Under the pieces are notes generated by a model. That model did not search any database, was not told the origin of the DNA, and saw nothing but the letters and a program-made list of their open reading frames with translations. Shown here one piece after another: positions 1 through 6,054 of a stretch of 8,129 nt of DNA (position 1 is its first letter; every line of letters starts with the position of its first letter). The DNA is from Pseudomonadota bacterium. GTDB lineage: Bacteria; Pseudomonadota; Gammaproteobacteria; Burkholderiales; Burkholderiaceae_C. Location: assembly GCA_023442945.1 (NCBI GenBank), contig JAEZWW010000084.1, forward strand, positions 1 through 8,129. Reading direction: 5' to 3'. Position numbers and translations under genes: made by a program.

Positions 1-17
1 GCGTTGGCGTCGACCGC

Positions 18-638
18 ATGCGCCGCGCGGTCGACCTGGCGGTGGCGCGGTCGCCGCAGTCGCTGTTCCTGCGCGAGCTGGTGGCGCAGCCCGGCACCGT
101 CGGCGCCATCTGCGCCAGCTCGCCCCGCCTGGCCGCGCGCATGGCCGCGCTGGTCGACGCGCAACAGCCCGGTCTGGTGGTCGAATTGGGCGGCGGCACC
201 GGCGTCATCACCGCCGCGCTGCTGGCGCACGGCATCGCGCCCGCGCGCCTGGTCGTCGTGGAACAGTCCGCCGCCCTGGCCGACCACCTGCGGCGCCGCT
301 TTCCCGGCGTCTGCGTGCTGCAAGGCGACGCCGCCGACATCGGCCACTGGCACGCCAGCGGCCACATGCCCGTGGGCAGCGACGGCCAGCCGCTGCCGGT
401 CCACACCATCGTCTCCGGCCTGCCGCTGCTGTCCATCCCGCAGCCGGTGCGCCAGCGCATCCTGCGCGCCGGCGCCCGCCTGCTGGTGCCGCACGGGCGC
501 CTGGTGCAATTCACCTACGCGCTGCGCGGCGCCTCGCCCTGGCAGGCCGCCGGCCTGCACCGCCAGCACAGCGAGCGCGTGCTGGCCAACCTGCCGCCGG
601 CGCGCATTGACGTGCTGGGGCGCATGGGCGGGCTGTAG
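18..638 (+). CDS. PmtA-like SAM-dependent methyltransferase (phospholipid N-methyltransferase family)
   Basis: The gene encodes 206 residues with a class I SAM-binding Rossmann fold. Motif I is VVELGGGTG (residues 54-62), the acidic end of strand 2 is VVVEQS (79-84, Glu82), and GDAAD (103-107) is the next acidic motif. SGLPLLSIP (133-141) sits at the catalytic-loop position, and the C-terminal QFTYALRG and NLPPAR segments are typical of PmtA-type enzymes. That family methylates phosphatidylethanolamine towards phosphatidylcholine at the inner membrane, although many members are only called rRNA-adenine-methylase-like. The N-terminus (FLREL...GAICASSPRLA, about 17-40) also matches this family. 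The ATG at 18 is the first available start, but the frame stays open to the window edge with no visible ribosome site, so the true start could be further upstream. The family is well supported; the exact substrate is inferred. Confidence 0.82.
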   Translation: MRRAVDLAVARSPQSLFLRELVAQPGTVGAICASSPRLAARMAALVDAQQPGLVVELGGGTGVITAALLAHGIAPARLVVVEQSAALADHLRRRFPGVCVLQGDAADIGHWHASGHMPVGSDGQPLPVHTIVSGLPLLSIPQPVRQRILRAGARLLVPHGRLVQFTYALRGASPWQAAGLHRQHSERVLANLPPARIDVLGRMGGL

Positions 639-652
639 CGCGCCGACGCGCC

Positions 653-1428
653 ATGCCTGCTGCCGGGCCGGCTGACGCGCGGACCCTGCCCACACTCCCA
701 CCGGCCCCGCTCCAACCCGAATTCGCCGCGCTGGTGGACGACGCTTGCGCATCCTTGTCGGCCTGCTGGGCGACGCGCGGGGTACGTCTACGGCAGCGTG
801 GCGCGCGGTACCGCGCGGCCGGGCCGTTCGGACCTGGACTTGGCGCTCATCCTCAGCCGCCCGCTCACGCCGCCCGAAGCCGCGGCGCTGGAGCAACTGC
901 GTACCGACCTGCAAGTGCGCTACCCGAAGTGACCAAGATCGACATCGACCCCGGCCAGCGCGCTGAGGTGCTGGCCCCGCAGCCACCCAACGCCTGGGCC
1001 TACTGGCTCAAGCACGAATGCCGCTGCCTCTGGGGCGACGACCTGGGCGCGCGCTTGGCGCCCTTCACGCCGTCGCGCGCCCTGGCCGTCGCCATCAACG
1101 GCGACTGGGCCCAGGTGCTGGCCGGCTACGCCACGCGCATCGCCACCGCACCGACTGAGGGTGATCGCCTGCGCCTGCAGAAGGAAGCGGCCCGCAAGTG
1201 GCTGCGCGCCACCAACGTGCTGCGCCCGCCTGAAGGCGGCGATTGGCCGCGCACGCCGCACAGTGTCTGCGCCAGCACCCAGACCAGGCCGTGCGCGTCG
1301 CCTTCTTCCTGGCCGAAGCGCAAAGTGCCGGCGCCACTGGCGCGGCGTTCACCCCGCGCCTGGCCCAAGCGGCGGCGTGGCTGTCGGCCTGCGTCGACGA
1401 ACAGGCGGGTGGGCTGGCGTTGGGGTGA
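653..1428 (+). pseudogene. Frameshifted nucleotidyltransferase-domain protein
   Basis: No single frame encodes the protein, but its pieces join in order. Frame 2 from ATG 653 gives EFAALVDDACASL. Frame 3 from about 783 to 925 gives YVYGSVARG...SDLDLALIL, the GS-x(n)-DxD active site of the Pol-beta-like nucleotidyltransferase fold, with GS at 792-797 and the two Asp codons at 831 and 837. Frame 2 resumes with PEVTKIDID at about 923 and runs to KWLRATNVLRP near 1230. Frame 1 then carries LRQHPDQAVRVAFFLAEAQ and ends at TGA 1426-1428. The join at 921-931 looks like one lost base (YP-EVTK), the join near 783 like two lost bases, and the join near 1250 like one lost base. The family transfers nucleotides to small molecules, proteins or RNA; the target here is unknown. 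The gene starts 14 bases after the methyltransferase gene, so both may once have been co-transcribed. Sequencing error is possible, although neighbouring genes are intact. Confidence 0.75.
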
Positions 1429-1433
1429 CGAAT

Positions 1434-1450
1434 GCTCCTGAATCAGGAGC
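1434..1450. repeat. 17-bp palindrome, possibly part of a dispersed intergenic repeat
   Basis: GCTCCTGA and its reverse complement TCAGGAGC are separated by one base, six bases after the pseudogene stop. The palindrome is followed by AGCTGCTTGCGC-like sequence (1447-1458), which resembles the core of intergenic hairpin repeats I associate with Comamonadaceae. The palindrome is seen directly; membership of a dispersed family is inference. Confidence 0.45.
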
Positions 1451-1532
1451 TGCTTGCGCAGATGGTTGTAGGGCTGAAGTCGAAAAACATCCAAAATCTG
1501 TGTGTATTCGCCGTTGTCGCTAGCCAGCGGGC

Positions 1533-1571
1533 ACGCCGCGCGCGCCTCCCCGCGCGCGGCGTCGCGGTTTT
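1533..1571 (+). terminator. Strong GC hairpin, possible terminator
   Basis: A perfect 12-bp inverted repeat (arms 1533-1544 and 1551-1562, ACGCCGCGCGCG and its complement) encloses the 6-base loop CCTCCC. Four T residues follow at 1568-1571, five bases after the stem, which is weaker and later than in a classical Rho-independent terminator. It lies about 100 bases downstream of the pseudogene and could end that transcript or act as another structural element. Confidence 0.4.
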
Positions 1572-1774
1572 CACCCCAACGGGGTAGAGCATCTGCTCGC
1601 GCCAGTCCAAGCGGCCCGTGCGCCCCCGGAATTTCATGCAGTTTGTTGCGTTTGACGCGCAAGTGATTGCCAACTCAGACACATTTTGTCGACCTGCGGT
1701 TACTATTTGAAGCTGAATGGCTGCGCCCGTGGCGGGCGTGGCGCAACAGTGCACCAGACAAGACCAGTCGCGCG

Positions 1775-1779
1775 AGGGA
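1775..1779 (+). promoter_or_regulatory. Ribosome binding site AGGGA for the repeat-protein gene
   Basis: AGGGA lies 7 bases upstream of the ATG at 1787. It selects this start over the in-frame ATG at 1667, which has no such site and would place 40 charged and aromatic residues before an otherwise ordinary signal peptide. Confidence 0.7.
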
Positions 1780-1786
1780 AGTCCAC

Positions 1787-1891
1787 ATGAAGTCTCCACG
1801 AACCACCTCCAAAGCCGCCGTATGGGCGGCGTTGCGCCGTGGCGGCGTGCTGGGCGGCAGCGCCCTGGCGCTGGCCACCGCCGCGCAAGCG
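1787..1891 (+). other. Signal peptide of the repeat protein
   Basis: Residues 1-35 have a basic n-region (Lys2, Arg5, Lys9, Arg17, Arg18), a hydrophobic core and AQA before Gly36, which suits Sec signal peptidase I. The Arg-Arg pair is followed by Gly-Gly-Val-Leu and is a poor Tat match. There is no lipobox Cys at the cleavage site, so a lipoprotein is unlikely. Confidence 0.75.
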
Positions 1892-4312
1892 GGCATGGTG
1901 ACCGACCAGCACGGCAACGTGGGTTACGACAGCGCGGCCGAATGCGACGCCGCCGTCCAGGCCGGCAACGCGCGCTATTACCGCCCCGTCACCAACCGCC
2001 CGCCGGCACGCCAGAAGGGCGAAGCCGCGGTGCGCACCATCCGCCTGAGCGAGCTGGCCACGGCCACGGCGCAGGCCGCCGGTTTGCGCTACAGCGCGGC
2101 CGACTACACGCGCGGCGCGTGCGACTTGGGCATCCGCCACGTCAAGGGCCGCCCCGACATCACGCCCGAGCTGGTCGGCAAATGGGTGCCGTTCAGCCCC
2201 GACATGCCGCTGAACCTGTACAGCGACGGCCAGGGCCAGCCGGTGCGCGCGACCATGGCGCAGTGCGACAACGGCTTTTCCGGCAACCTGCCGCGCCCGG
2301 TGCCGCCGGCGCCCACGGTGGCGCAGCAGGTGCCGCCGCGCATCGAGCCGCTGCCCAACCAATGTTTTGCCCAGATCCTGACGCCTGCGCGCTTTGAAAC
2401 GCGCAGCGAACGGGTGCTGATCACCCCCGCCACGCAGCGCCAGGAAGTCATCCCCGCCACCTACAAGACGGTGACCGAACAGGTGCTGGTCCAGCCCGAA
2501 ACGCGCCAGCAGGTGGCCGAGCCGGCCCAGCTGCGCACCGTGACCGAAAACGTGGTCGTGCGCCCCGCTGGCGTGCGCGACGAGCCGGTGGCGCCCACGT
2601 TCAAAACCACGACTGAGCAGGTGGAAACCCGCGCCGCGACCACGCGGTACGAGGTGACGCCGCCGGTCTACAAACACGTGTTCGAACGCGTGGTGGACGT
2701 GCCCGAGCACACCATCCAGCGCGTGATTCCCGCCAAGTACAAGGAAGTGGAAGAGCGCGTGCTGGTCAACGCCGCCACCACCCGCACCGAGACCGTGCCC
2801 ACGCGCTACCGCAGCGAGGTCGAGCGCATCCTGGTGCGCCCCGAAGTGCTGCAGTACGTGCCGGTGGTCCTGCCGACCAAGCAGGTGCCCGAACAGCGCC
2901 TGCGCAGCGCCGCCACCACCAAGGTGATTCCCGTGCCCGCCGCTGTGGAAACGGCCGTGGTGCCGGTGGAAGTGCGCCCGGCCAGCGTGCGCCGTGAAGC
3001 GATTCCCGCTGCGTACGAAATCGTGACCGAGCAGGTCAAGATCAGCGAGCCGCACCGCGAATGGCGCCGCGGCCGCGCCTGGGTCGGCCAGGCGCACGAC
3101 GTGGTGCCGGTGCGCGGCTTCGTGGTTGACCCCACGGGCCAGTTCAAGGGCTATCCGGTGGCCGGCCGCACGCTGGTGCCGGCCGCCACGGGTGGCGTGT
3201 CGCGCGGCGTGGTCGACGCCGGCATGACGCACGCCGACAACGTGGACCTGGAAGACGATGTCTGGTGCCTGGTCGAAGTGCCGGCGCAGTACCAGACGGT
3301 GACGCGCCAGGTGCTGCGCGCACCCGCCACCGTGTCCGACGTGGCCGTGCCCGCCGAGTACAAGAACGTGACGCGCCAGGCCATCGTGCGCGAAGCCACG
3401 GTGCGCACCGAACACGTGCCCGCCGTCTACCAAAGCGTGTACCGCACCGAAATCGACTACGACCGTGCCCGCGCCATGGGCTACCAGTTCGACCCGAGCG
3501 GCGAGCTGGTCGCCACCGCCAACGGCCAGCGCGTGACCCGCGTGGCCAGCGTGCAGCAAGGCGCCGGCGTGCAGATCGACCGCGCCCTGGCGCCCGACAG
3601 CTGGGTGCGCGAAGTGCGCATCCCGGCCGAGTACCGCAACGTGACGCGCTACGTGCCGGTTGAGGCCGCCAGCGTGCGCGTGACCGAGGTGCCCGAGGCC
3701 TACCGCACCATCAAGCGCCGCGTCGAAGTGGAGCCCGCCCGCACCGAAGCCGTGGTCGTGCCTGCCACCTACAAGAGCGTGCCCAAGCAGGTGCTGGTGC
3801 GCGCCGAAAGCACGCGCGAAGTGAATGTGCCGGCCGAAACCGCCGCCGTCACCCGCTACGAAGTGGACCAACCCGCCAGCCTGCGCCAGGTCGCCGTGCC
3901 GGCGCTGGTGCAGCCGATCGACCGTGTCGAAGTGGCCAAGGCCGCCAGCGTGCGCGACGAAGTCGTGCCCGCTGTCTACCGTACCGAAAGCCGCCAGGTG
4001 ATCGATCAGCCCGCCAGCACCCGCACCGTTGACGTGCCGGCCGTGTACGAAACCATCAGTTGGCTGGTCAAGGTGGGTGAAGCGCGCGAAGAAAAGCGCG
4101 AAGTCATGTGTGAAACCAACACCGCGCCGCAGAAGATCCAGGAAGTGCAGCGTGCGCTGCAGTCGGCCGGCTTCAGCCCGGGCCCGGTCAATGGCGTGCT
4201 GGCCCCGGAAACGCTGGCCGCTGTCGGCCGTTACCAGCAAGCGCGTGGCCTGCCGGTGCACGGCTACCTGGACGTGGAAACCGTGCGCGCCCTGGGTGTG
4301 GCGCCCAACTGA
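1787..4312 (+). CDS. Secreted repeat protein with C-terminal peptidoglycan-binding domain
   Basis: The gene encodes 841 residues. A signal peptide spans about 1-35: basic start, hydrophobic GGSALALATAAQA, and an AQA-G cleavage site. Residues 36-196 form an N-terminal region with Cys53, Cys112, Cys160 and Cys193 and no family I can name. Residues 198-774 hold about twenty degenerate repeats of 22-24 residues, with a VPA-x-Y turn followed by two probable beta-strands (VT-x-QVLV and TR-x-E-V). Insertions at about 427-496 and 557-609 interrupt the array. Residues 780-837 match the PG_binding_1 fold (IQEVQRALQSAGF, NGVLAPETLAAVGRYQ, GLPVHGYLDVETVRAL). Cys494 and Cys775 could form a disulfide. The product is probably periplasmic or outer-membrane-associated and anchored to peptidoglycan, with the repeat region as an extended beta-rich spacer or scaffold. 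No catalytic motif is visible. It appears monocistronic, with its own ribosome site and a strong terminator. Export and wall binding are well supported; the biological role is unknown. Confidence 0.88.
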   Translation: MKSPRTTSKAAVWAALRRGGVLGGSALALATAAQAGMVTDQHGNVGYDSAAECDAAVQAGNARYYRPVTNRPPARQKGEAAVRTIRLSELATATAQAAGLRYSAADYTRGACDLGIRHVKGRPDITPELVGKWVPFSPDMPLNLYSDGQGQPVRATMAQCDNGFSGNLPRPVPPAPTVAQQVPPRIEPLPNQCFAQILTPARFETRSERVLITPATQRQEVIPATYKTVTEQVLVQPETRQQVAEPAQLRTVTENVVVRPAGVRDEPVAPTFKTTTEQVETRAATTRYEVTPPVYKHVFERVVDVPEHTIQRVIPAKYKEVEERVLVNAATTRTETVPTRYRSEVERILVRPEVLQYVPVVLPTKQVPEQRLRSAATTKVIPVPAAVETAVVPVEVRPASVRREAIPAAYEIVTEQVKISEPHREWRRGRAWVGQAHDVVPVRGFVVDPTGQFKGYPVAGRTLVPAATGGVSRGVVDAGMTHADNVDLEDDVWCLVEVPAQYQTVTRQVLRAPATVSDVAVPAEYKNVTRQAIVREATVRTEHVPAVYQSVYRTEIDYDRARAMGYQFDPSGELVATANGQRVTRVASVQQGAGVQIDRALAPDSWVREVRIPAEYRNVTRYVPVEAASVRVTEVPEAYRTIKRRVEVEPARTEAVVVPATYKSVPKQVLVRAESTREVNVPAETAAVTRYEVDQPASLRQVAVPALVQPIDRVEVAKAASVRDEVVPAVYRTESRQVIDQPASTRTVDVPAVYETISWLVKVGEAREEKREVMCETNTAPQKIQEVQRALQSAGFSPGPVNGVLAPETLAAVGRYQQARGLPVHGYLDVETVRALGVAPN
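2378..4108 (+). repeat. Array of about twenty 22-24-residue coding repeats
   Basis: Each unit starts near a V/I-P-A-x-Y/F motif. The unit prolines fall at about residues 200, 223, 246, 270, 292, 315, 338, 363, 384, 407, 499, 522, 545, 613, 636, 659, 682, 705, 728 and 751. The usual period is 21-24 residues, with jumps at 407-499 and 545-613 where the insertions sit. Copies have diverged at DNA level, though neighbouring units still share stretches such as AACGTGACGCGC (3365-3376 and 3638-3649). This indicates old tandem duplication rather than a recent expansion. Confidence 0.8.
4124..4297 (+). other. Peptidoglycan-binding domain (PG_binding_1 type)
   Basis: Residues 780-837 show the three-helix pattern of this domain: I-x-x-VQ-x-AL-x-x-AGF, then PGPVNGVLAPET, then VGRYQQARGLPVHGYLD and a final T-x-x-ALG. 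It normally binds cell-wall peptidoglycan in hydrolases, transpeptidases and anchored envelope proteins. Here it is not joined to any visible enzyme. Confidence 0.85.
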
Positions 4313-4349
4313 TCTCCGCCAGCATTTTCATTTGCTAGGTTTTTAATAG

Positions 4350-4388
4350 CTGCCCGCGCTGGTCCCACTAGCGCGGGCAGGCTTTTTT
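4350..4388 (+). terminator. Rho-independent terminator within a Comamonadaceae-type repeat
   Basis: An 11-bp perfect stem (arms 4350-4360 and 4370-4380, CTGCCCGCGCT and complement) with a 9-base loop is followed by six T residues at 4383-4388. It lies 37 bases after the stop of the repeat-protein gene. The flank TTTTAATAGCTGC and the hairpin layout resemble a dispersed repeat I associate with Comamonadaceae intergenic regions, which would make this a repeat used as terminator. The T-run is on the plus-strand side only, so the convergent minus-strand operon is less well served by it. Confidence 0.88.
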
Positions 4389-4585
4389 GTGCTTCAAAAG
4401 GGTGTGCGGTCCGCCCTGTGGCCTAGGCCGTTTGGCGGATGGCGGACACCGCGCGGACGGCCTACGATGGCTGCGAGGAAGCGGAGGTCGTGGCCGCGTG
4501 CACGGCGCCCGGTCCAGCGTCTGGAGTGACGGCTGGGCCTGGCCGGGCGCAGGATGCAATGGTGGCCCGGCCCGCGGTCAGGCCC

Positions 4586-5521
4586 TCAGCGCGGCGCCCC
4601 GCCATCCGCAACCCGCGTGCGCGGCTTCAGCAAACCCGTCGCCAGCGCCGTGCCCAGCACGATCACCGCGCCACACAGCAGCATGCGCGGCGTGATCGGT
4701 TCGCTGAGCAGCAGCGCGCCATAGCCCACCGCAAACACCGGCGACAAGAAGGTGACAGCGATCGCCCGCGCCGGGCCGGCCCGCGCAATCAGCCGGAAGT
4801 ACAGGATGTAGGCCAGCGCCGTGCACAGCACCGCTGCGCCGACCAGCGCGCCCCAGGCATGGGCGCTGAGCGGGTGCGACGGCCACAGCGCGGCCGTGGG
4901 CACGGCCAGCAGCAGGGCGGCGGCGATCTGGCTGCTGGTGGCAATGGCCAGCGGCGGCACGCCGGGCAGCTTTTGCCGCGTGTAGCAGGCGGCCACGCCG
5001 TAGCTGAGCGACGCGCCCAGGCAGGCCAGCACGGCCCAGCCGGTGCCACCGGGTTTGAACTCGGCCTGCCCGCCGGCCAGCGCCACCACGCCCGCCATGC
5101 CCAGCGCCAGCCCGGCGATGCGCGTGGCCGTCAGCCGTTCGCCCAACCACCAGCGCGCGACCAAGGCGCCGAACAGGGGCGAGCTGGCATTCAGAATCGC
5201 CGCCAGCCCGGTGTTGATCGACTGCACCGCCCAGGCGTACAACGCAAACGGCAGCGCCGAATTCAACAAGCCCACCACCAGCATGCCGCGCCAGTGCTGG
5301 CGCGACACGGCCCACAAATTGCGCAGCCACATCAGCGGCAACAGGCACAGCGCCGCCAGCGCCACGCGCGCCCCGGCCGTGGGGATGGCGCCCACCTCGG
5401 CACCCAGCACGCGCATGAACAAGAAGGACGCGCCCCACACCGCGGCCAACAGGACGAATTCGCCCAGCCACGGCGGCGTGGCCTCGGCGGTTTCGGCGGT
5501 GGCCGCAGACGTGGTCGACAT
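4586..5521 (-). CDS. EamA/DMT-family membrane transporter
   Basis: The gene encodes 311 residues, the normal size for the ten-helix drug/metabolite transporter superfamily with two EamA repeats. The first repeat runs from about residue 20 (LLAAVWGASFLFMRV, 24-38) to SSPLFGALVARWWLGERL (113-130) and GLALGMAGVVALAGG. The second runs from about 160 to 297, including ALAYILYFRLIARAGPARA, FLSPVFAVGYGALLLSE (258-274) and CGAVIVLGTALATGLL. The paired WWLGERL and LLLSEPIT segments are the equivalent family signatures of the two halves. I chose the start at 5521 (MSTTSAATAE) because earlier in-frame codons lie inside the upstream alkyltransferase gene and give an Arg-rich, non-membrane leader. The gene follows that one after 11 bases, so they are probably co-transcribed. 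Members export amino acids, metabolites or drugs; the substrate here cannot be read from sequence. Confidence 0.87.
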   Translation of the reverse strand: MSTTSAATAETAEATPPWLGEFVLLAAVWGASFLFMRVLGAEVGAIPTAGARVALAALCLLPLMWLRNLWAVSRQHWRGMLVVGLLNSALPFALYAWAVQSINTGLAAILNASSPLFGALVARWWLGERLTATRIAGLALGMAGVVALAGGQAEFKPGGTGWAVLACLGASLSYGVAACYTRQKLPGVPPLAIATSSQIAAALLLAVPTAALWPSHPLSAHAWGALVGAAVLCTALAYILYFRLIARAGPARAIAVTFLSPVFAVGYGALLLSEPITPRMLLCGAVIVLGTALATGLLKPRTRVADGGAPR

Positions 5522-5532
5522 GGTGGTGGCTT

Positions 5533-6054
5533 TCAGAAGAGGTCTGCCGTGGCGGCTGCCAAGTCCGCGCCTTCCAGCGCCAGCAGGTGGCGCTTGCGCG
5601 CCAGCCCGCCGGCGTAACCGGTCAACGCGCCGCTGGCGCCCAGCACGCGGTGGCAGGGCACGATGACGCTGACCGGGTTGCGGCCCACGGCCGCGCCCAC
5701 GGCGCGCATGGCGTCGGGCCGCTGCAGGTCGCGCGCGATGCGCCCGTACGTCAGCGTCTGCCCGCGCGGGATGCGCCGCAGCGCCTGCCACACCGCTTGC
5801 TGAAACGGCGTGCCGCCGCCCAGGTCCAGCGGCACGTCGAAGGTGTCGCGCGTGCCGGCAAAGTAGGCGCCCAGCTGCGCCGCCGTGGTGCGCAGCAGCG
5901 GGTGGTCGTCTTGCACCGGCCAGGCGGAGGCATCGGGCAAATGCCGCTGGCCGTCAAACCAGGTGCCGACCAGGCCGGCCGGCGACGCGGCCAGGATCAT
6001 CGGCCCCAGCGGGCTGGCCCAGCGCGTCTGTACGGTGGTGGTGGGGAATTTCAT
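5533..6054 (-). CDS. ogt: Methylated-DNA--[protein]-cysteine S-methyltransferase
   Basis: The gene encodes 173 residues, the usual size of a stand-alone bacterial O6-alkylguanine-DNA alkyltransferase. The enzyme moves a methyl or alkyl group from O6-alkylguanine (and O4-alkylthymine) onto its own cysteine in one suicide reaction. The active site is IVPCHRV (131-137), with Cys134 as acceptor. Also visible are the flipped-base Tyr in LTYGRIA (Tyr103), the DNA-binding helix with the intercalating Arg in MRAVGAAVGRNP (Arg117, Asn126), and the closing GYAGGLARKRHLLALE (146-161). The start ATG overlaps the stop of the upstream Ada-AlkA gene in the sequence ATGA, which points to translational coupling; GAGAAAG just upstream can serve as ribosome site. 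It supplies the alkyltransferase activity that the upstream Ada-like protein lacks. The family call is firm; ogt versus adaB as a name is a matter of convention. Confidence 0.95.
   Translation of the reverse strand: MKFPTTTVQTRWASPLGPMILAASPAGLVGTWFDGQRHLPDASAWPVQDDHPLLRTTAAQLGAYFAGTRDTFDVPLDLGGGTPFQQAVWQALRRIPRGQTLTYGRIARDLQRPDAMRAVGAAVGRNPVSVIVPCHRVLGASGALTGYAGGLARKRHLLALEGADLAAATADLF

Larger units (their letters stand above)
1429..1786. other. Gene-free stretch before the repeat-protein gene
   Basis: I find no convincing protein in these 358 bases on either strand; the frames that cross them lack recognisable motifs. The stretch holds a short palindrome (1434-1450), a more AT-rich segment (about 1480-1515), a strong GC hairpin (1533-1562), and the presumed promoter region of the gene starting at 1787. 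TTGACG at 1652-1657 and TTGCCA at 1667-1672 resemble -35 boxes and TACTAT at 1701-1706 a -10 box, but none pair at good spacing, so I do not call a promoter. Confidence 0.6.

Noticed and set aside
1652..1706. Sigma70 promoter for the repeat-protein gene
   Set aside because: -35-like and -10-like boxes exist but not at acceptable spacing with each other.
1667..1786. Upstream in-frame ATG extending the repeat protein by 40 residues
   Set aside because: No ribosome site at 1667, and the extension would bury the signal peptide; AGGGA sits at good spacing from the ATG at 1787.
2378..4108. Repeat array as a CRISPR or DNA-level tandem repeat
   Set aside because: The periodicity is at protein level (66-72 bases, diverged); there are no identical repeats with unique spacers.
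1703..4261. 852-codon open frame on the minus strand opposite the repeat-protein gene
   Set aside because: It is His/Gly/Ala/Arg-rich with no domain, and mirrors the biased codons of the real gene. The plus-strand frame has a signal peptide, repeats and a PG-binding domain.
4389..4585. Small gene or RNA between the terminator and the transporter stop
   Set aside because: Frames here are low-complexity and motif-free. The palindrome GGCCTAGGCC (4420-4429) and GTCCGCC/GGCGGAC arms (4409-4415, 4441-4447) do not form a convincing structured RNA or a terminator for the minus strand.
4439..5617. 392-codon open frame on the plus strand opposite the transporter gene
   Set aside because: Low-complexity Arg/Gln/Ala/Gly sequence with no recognisable fold; the minus strand carries a clear EamA protein.
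5522..5791. Upstream in-frame start extending the transporter by 90 residues
   Set aside because: The extra residues are Arg/Ala/Gly-rich, lie inside the alkyltransferase gene in another frame, and do not fit the EamA N-terminus.
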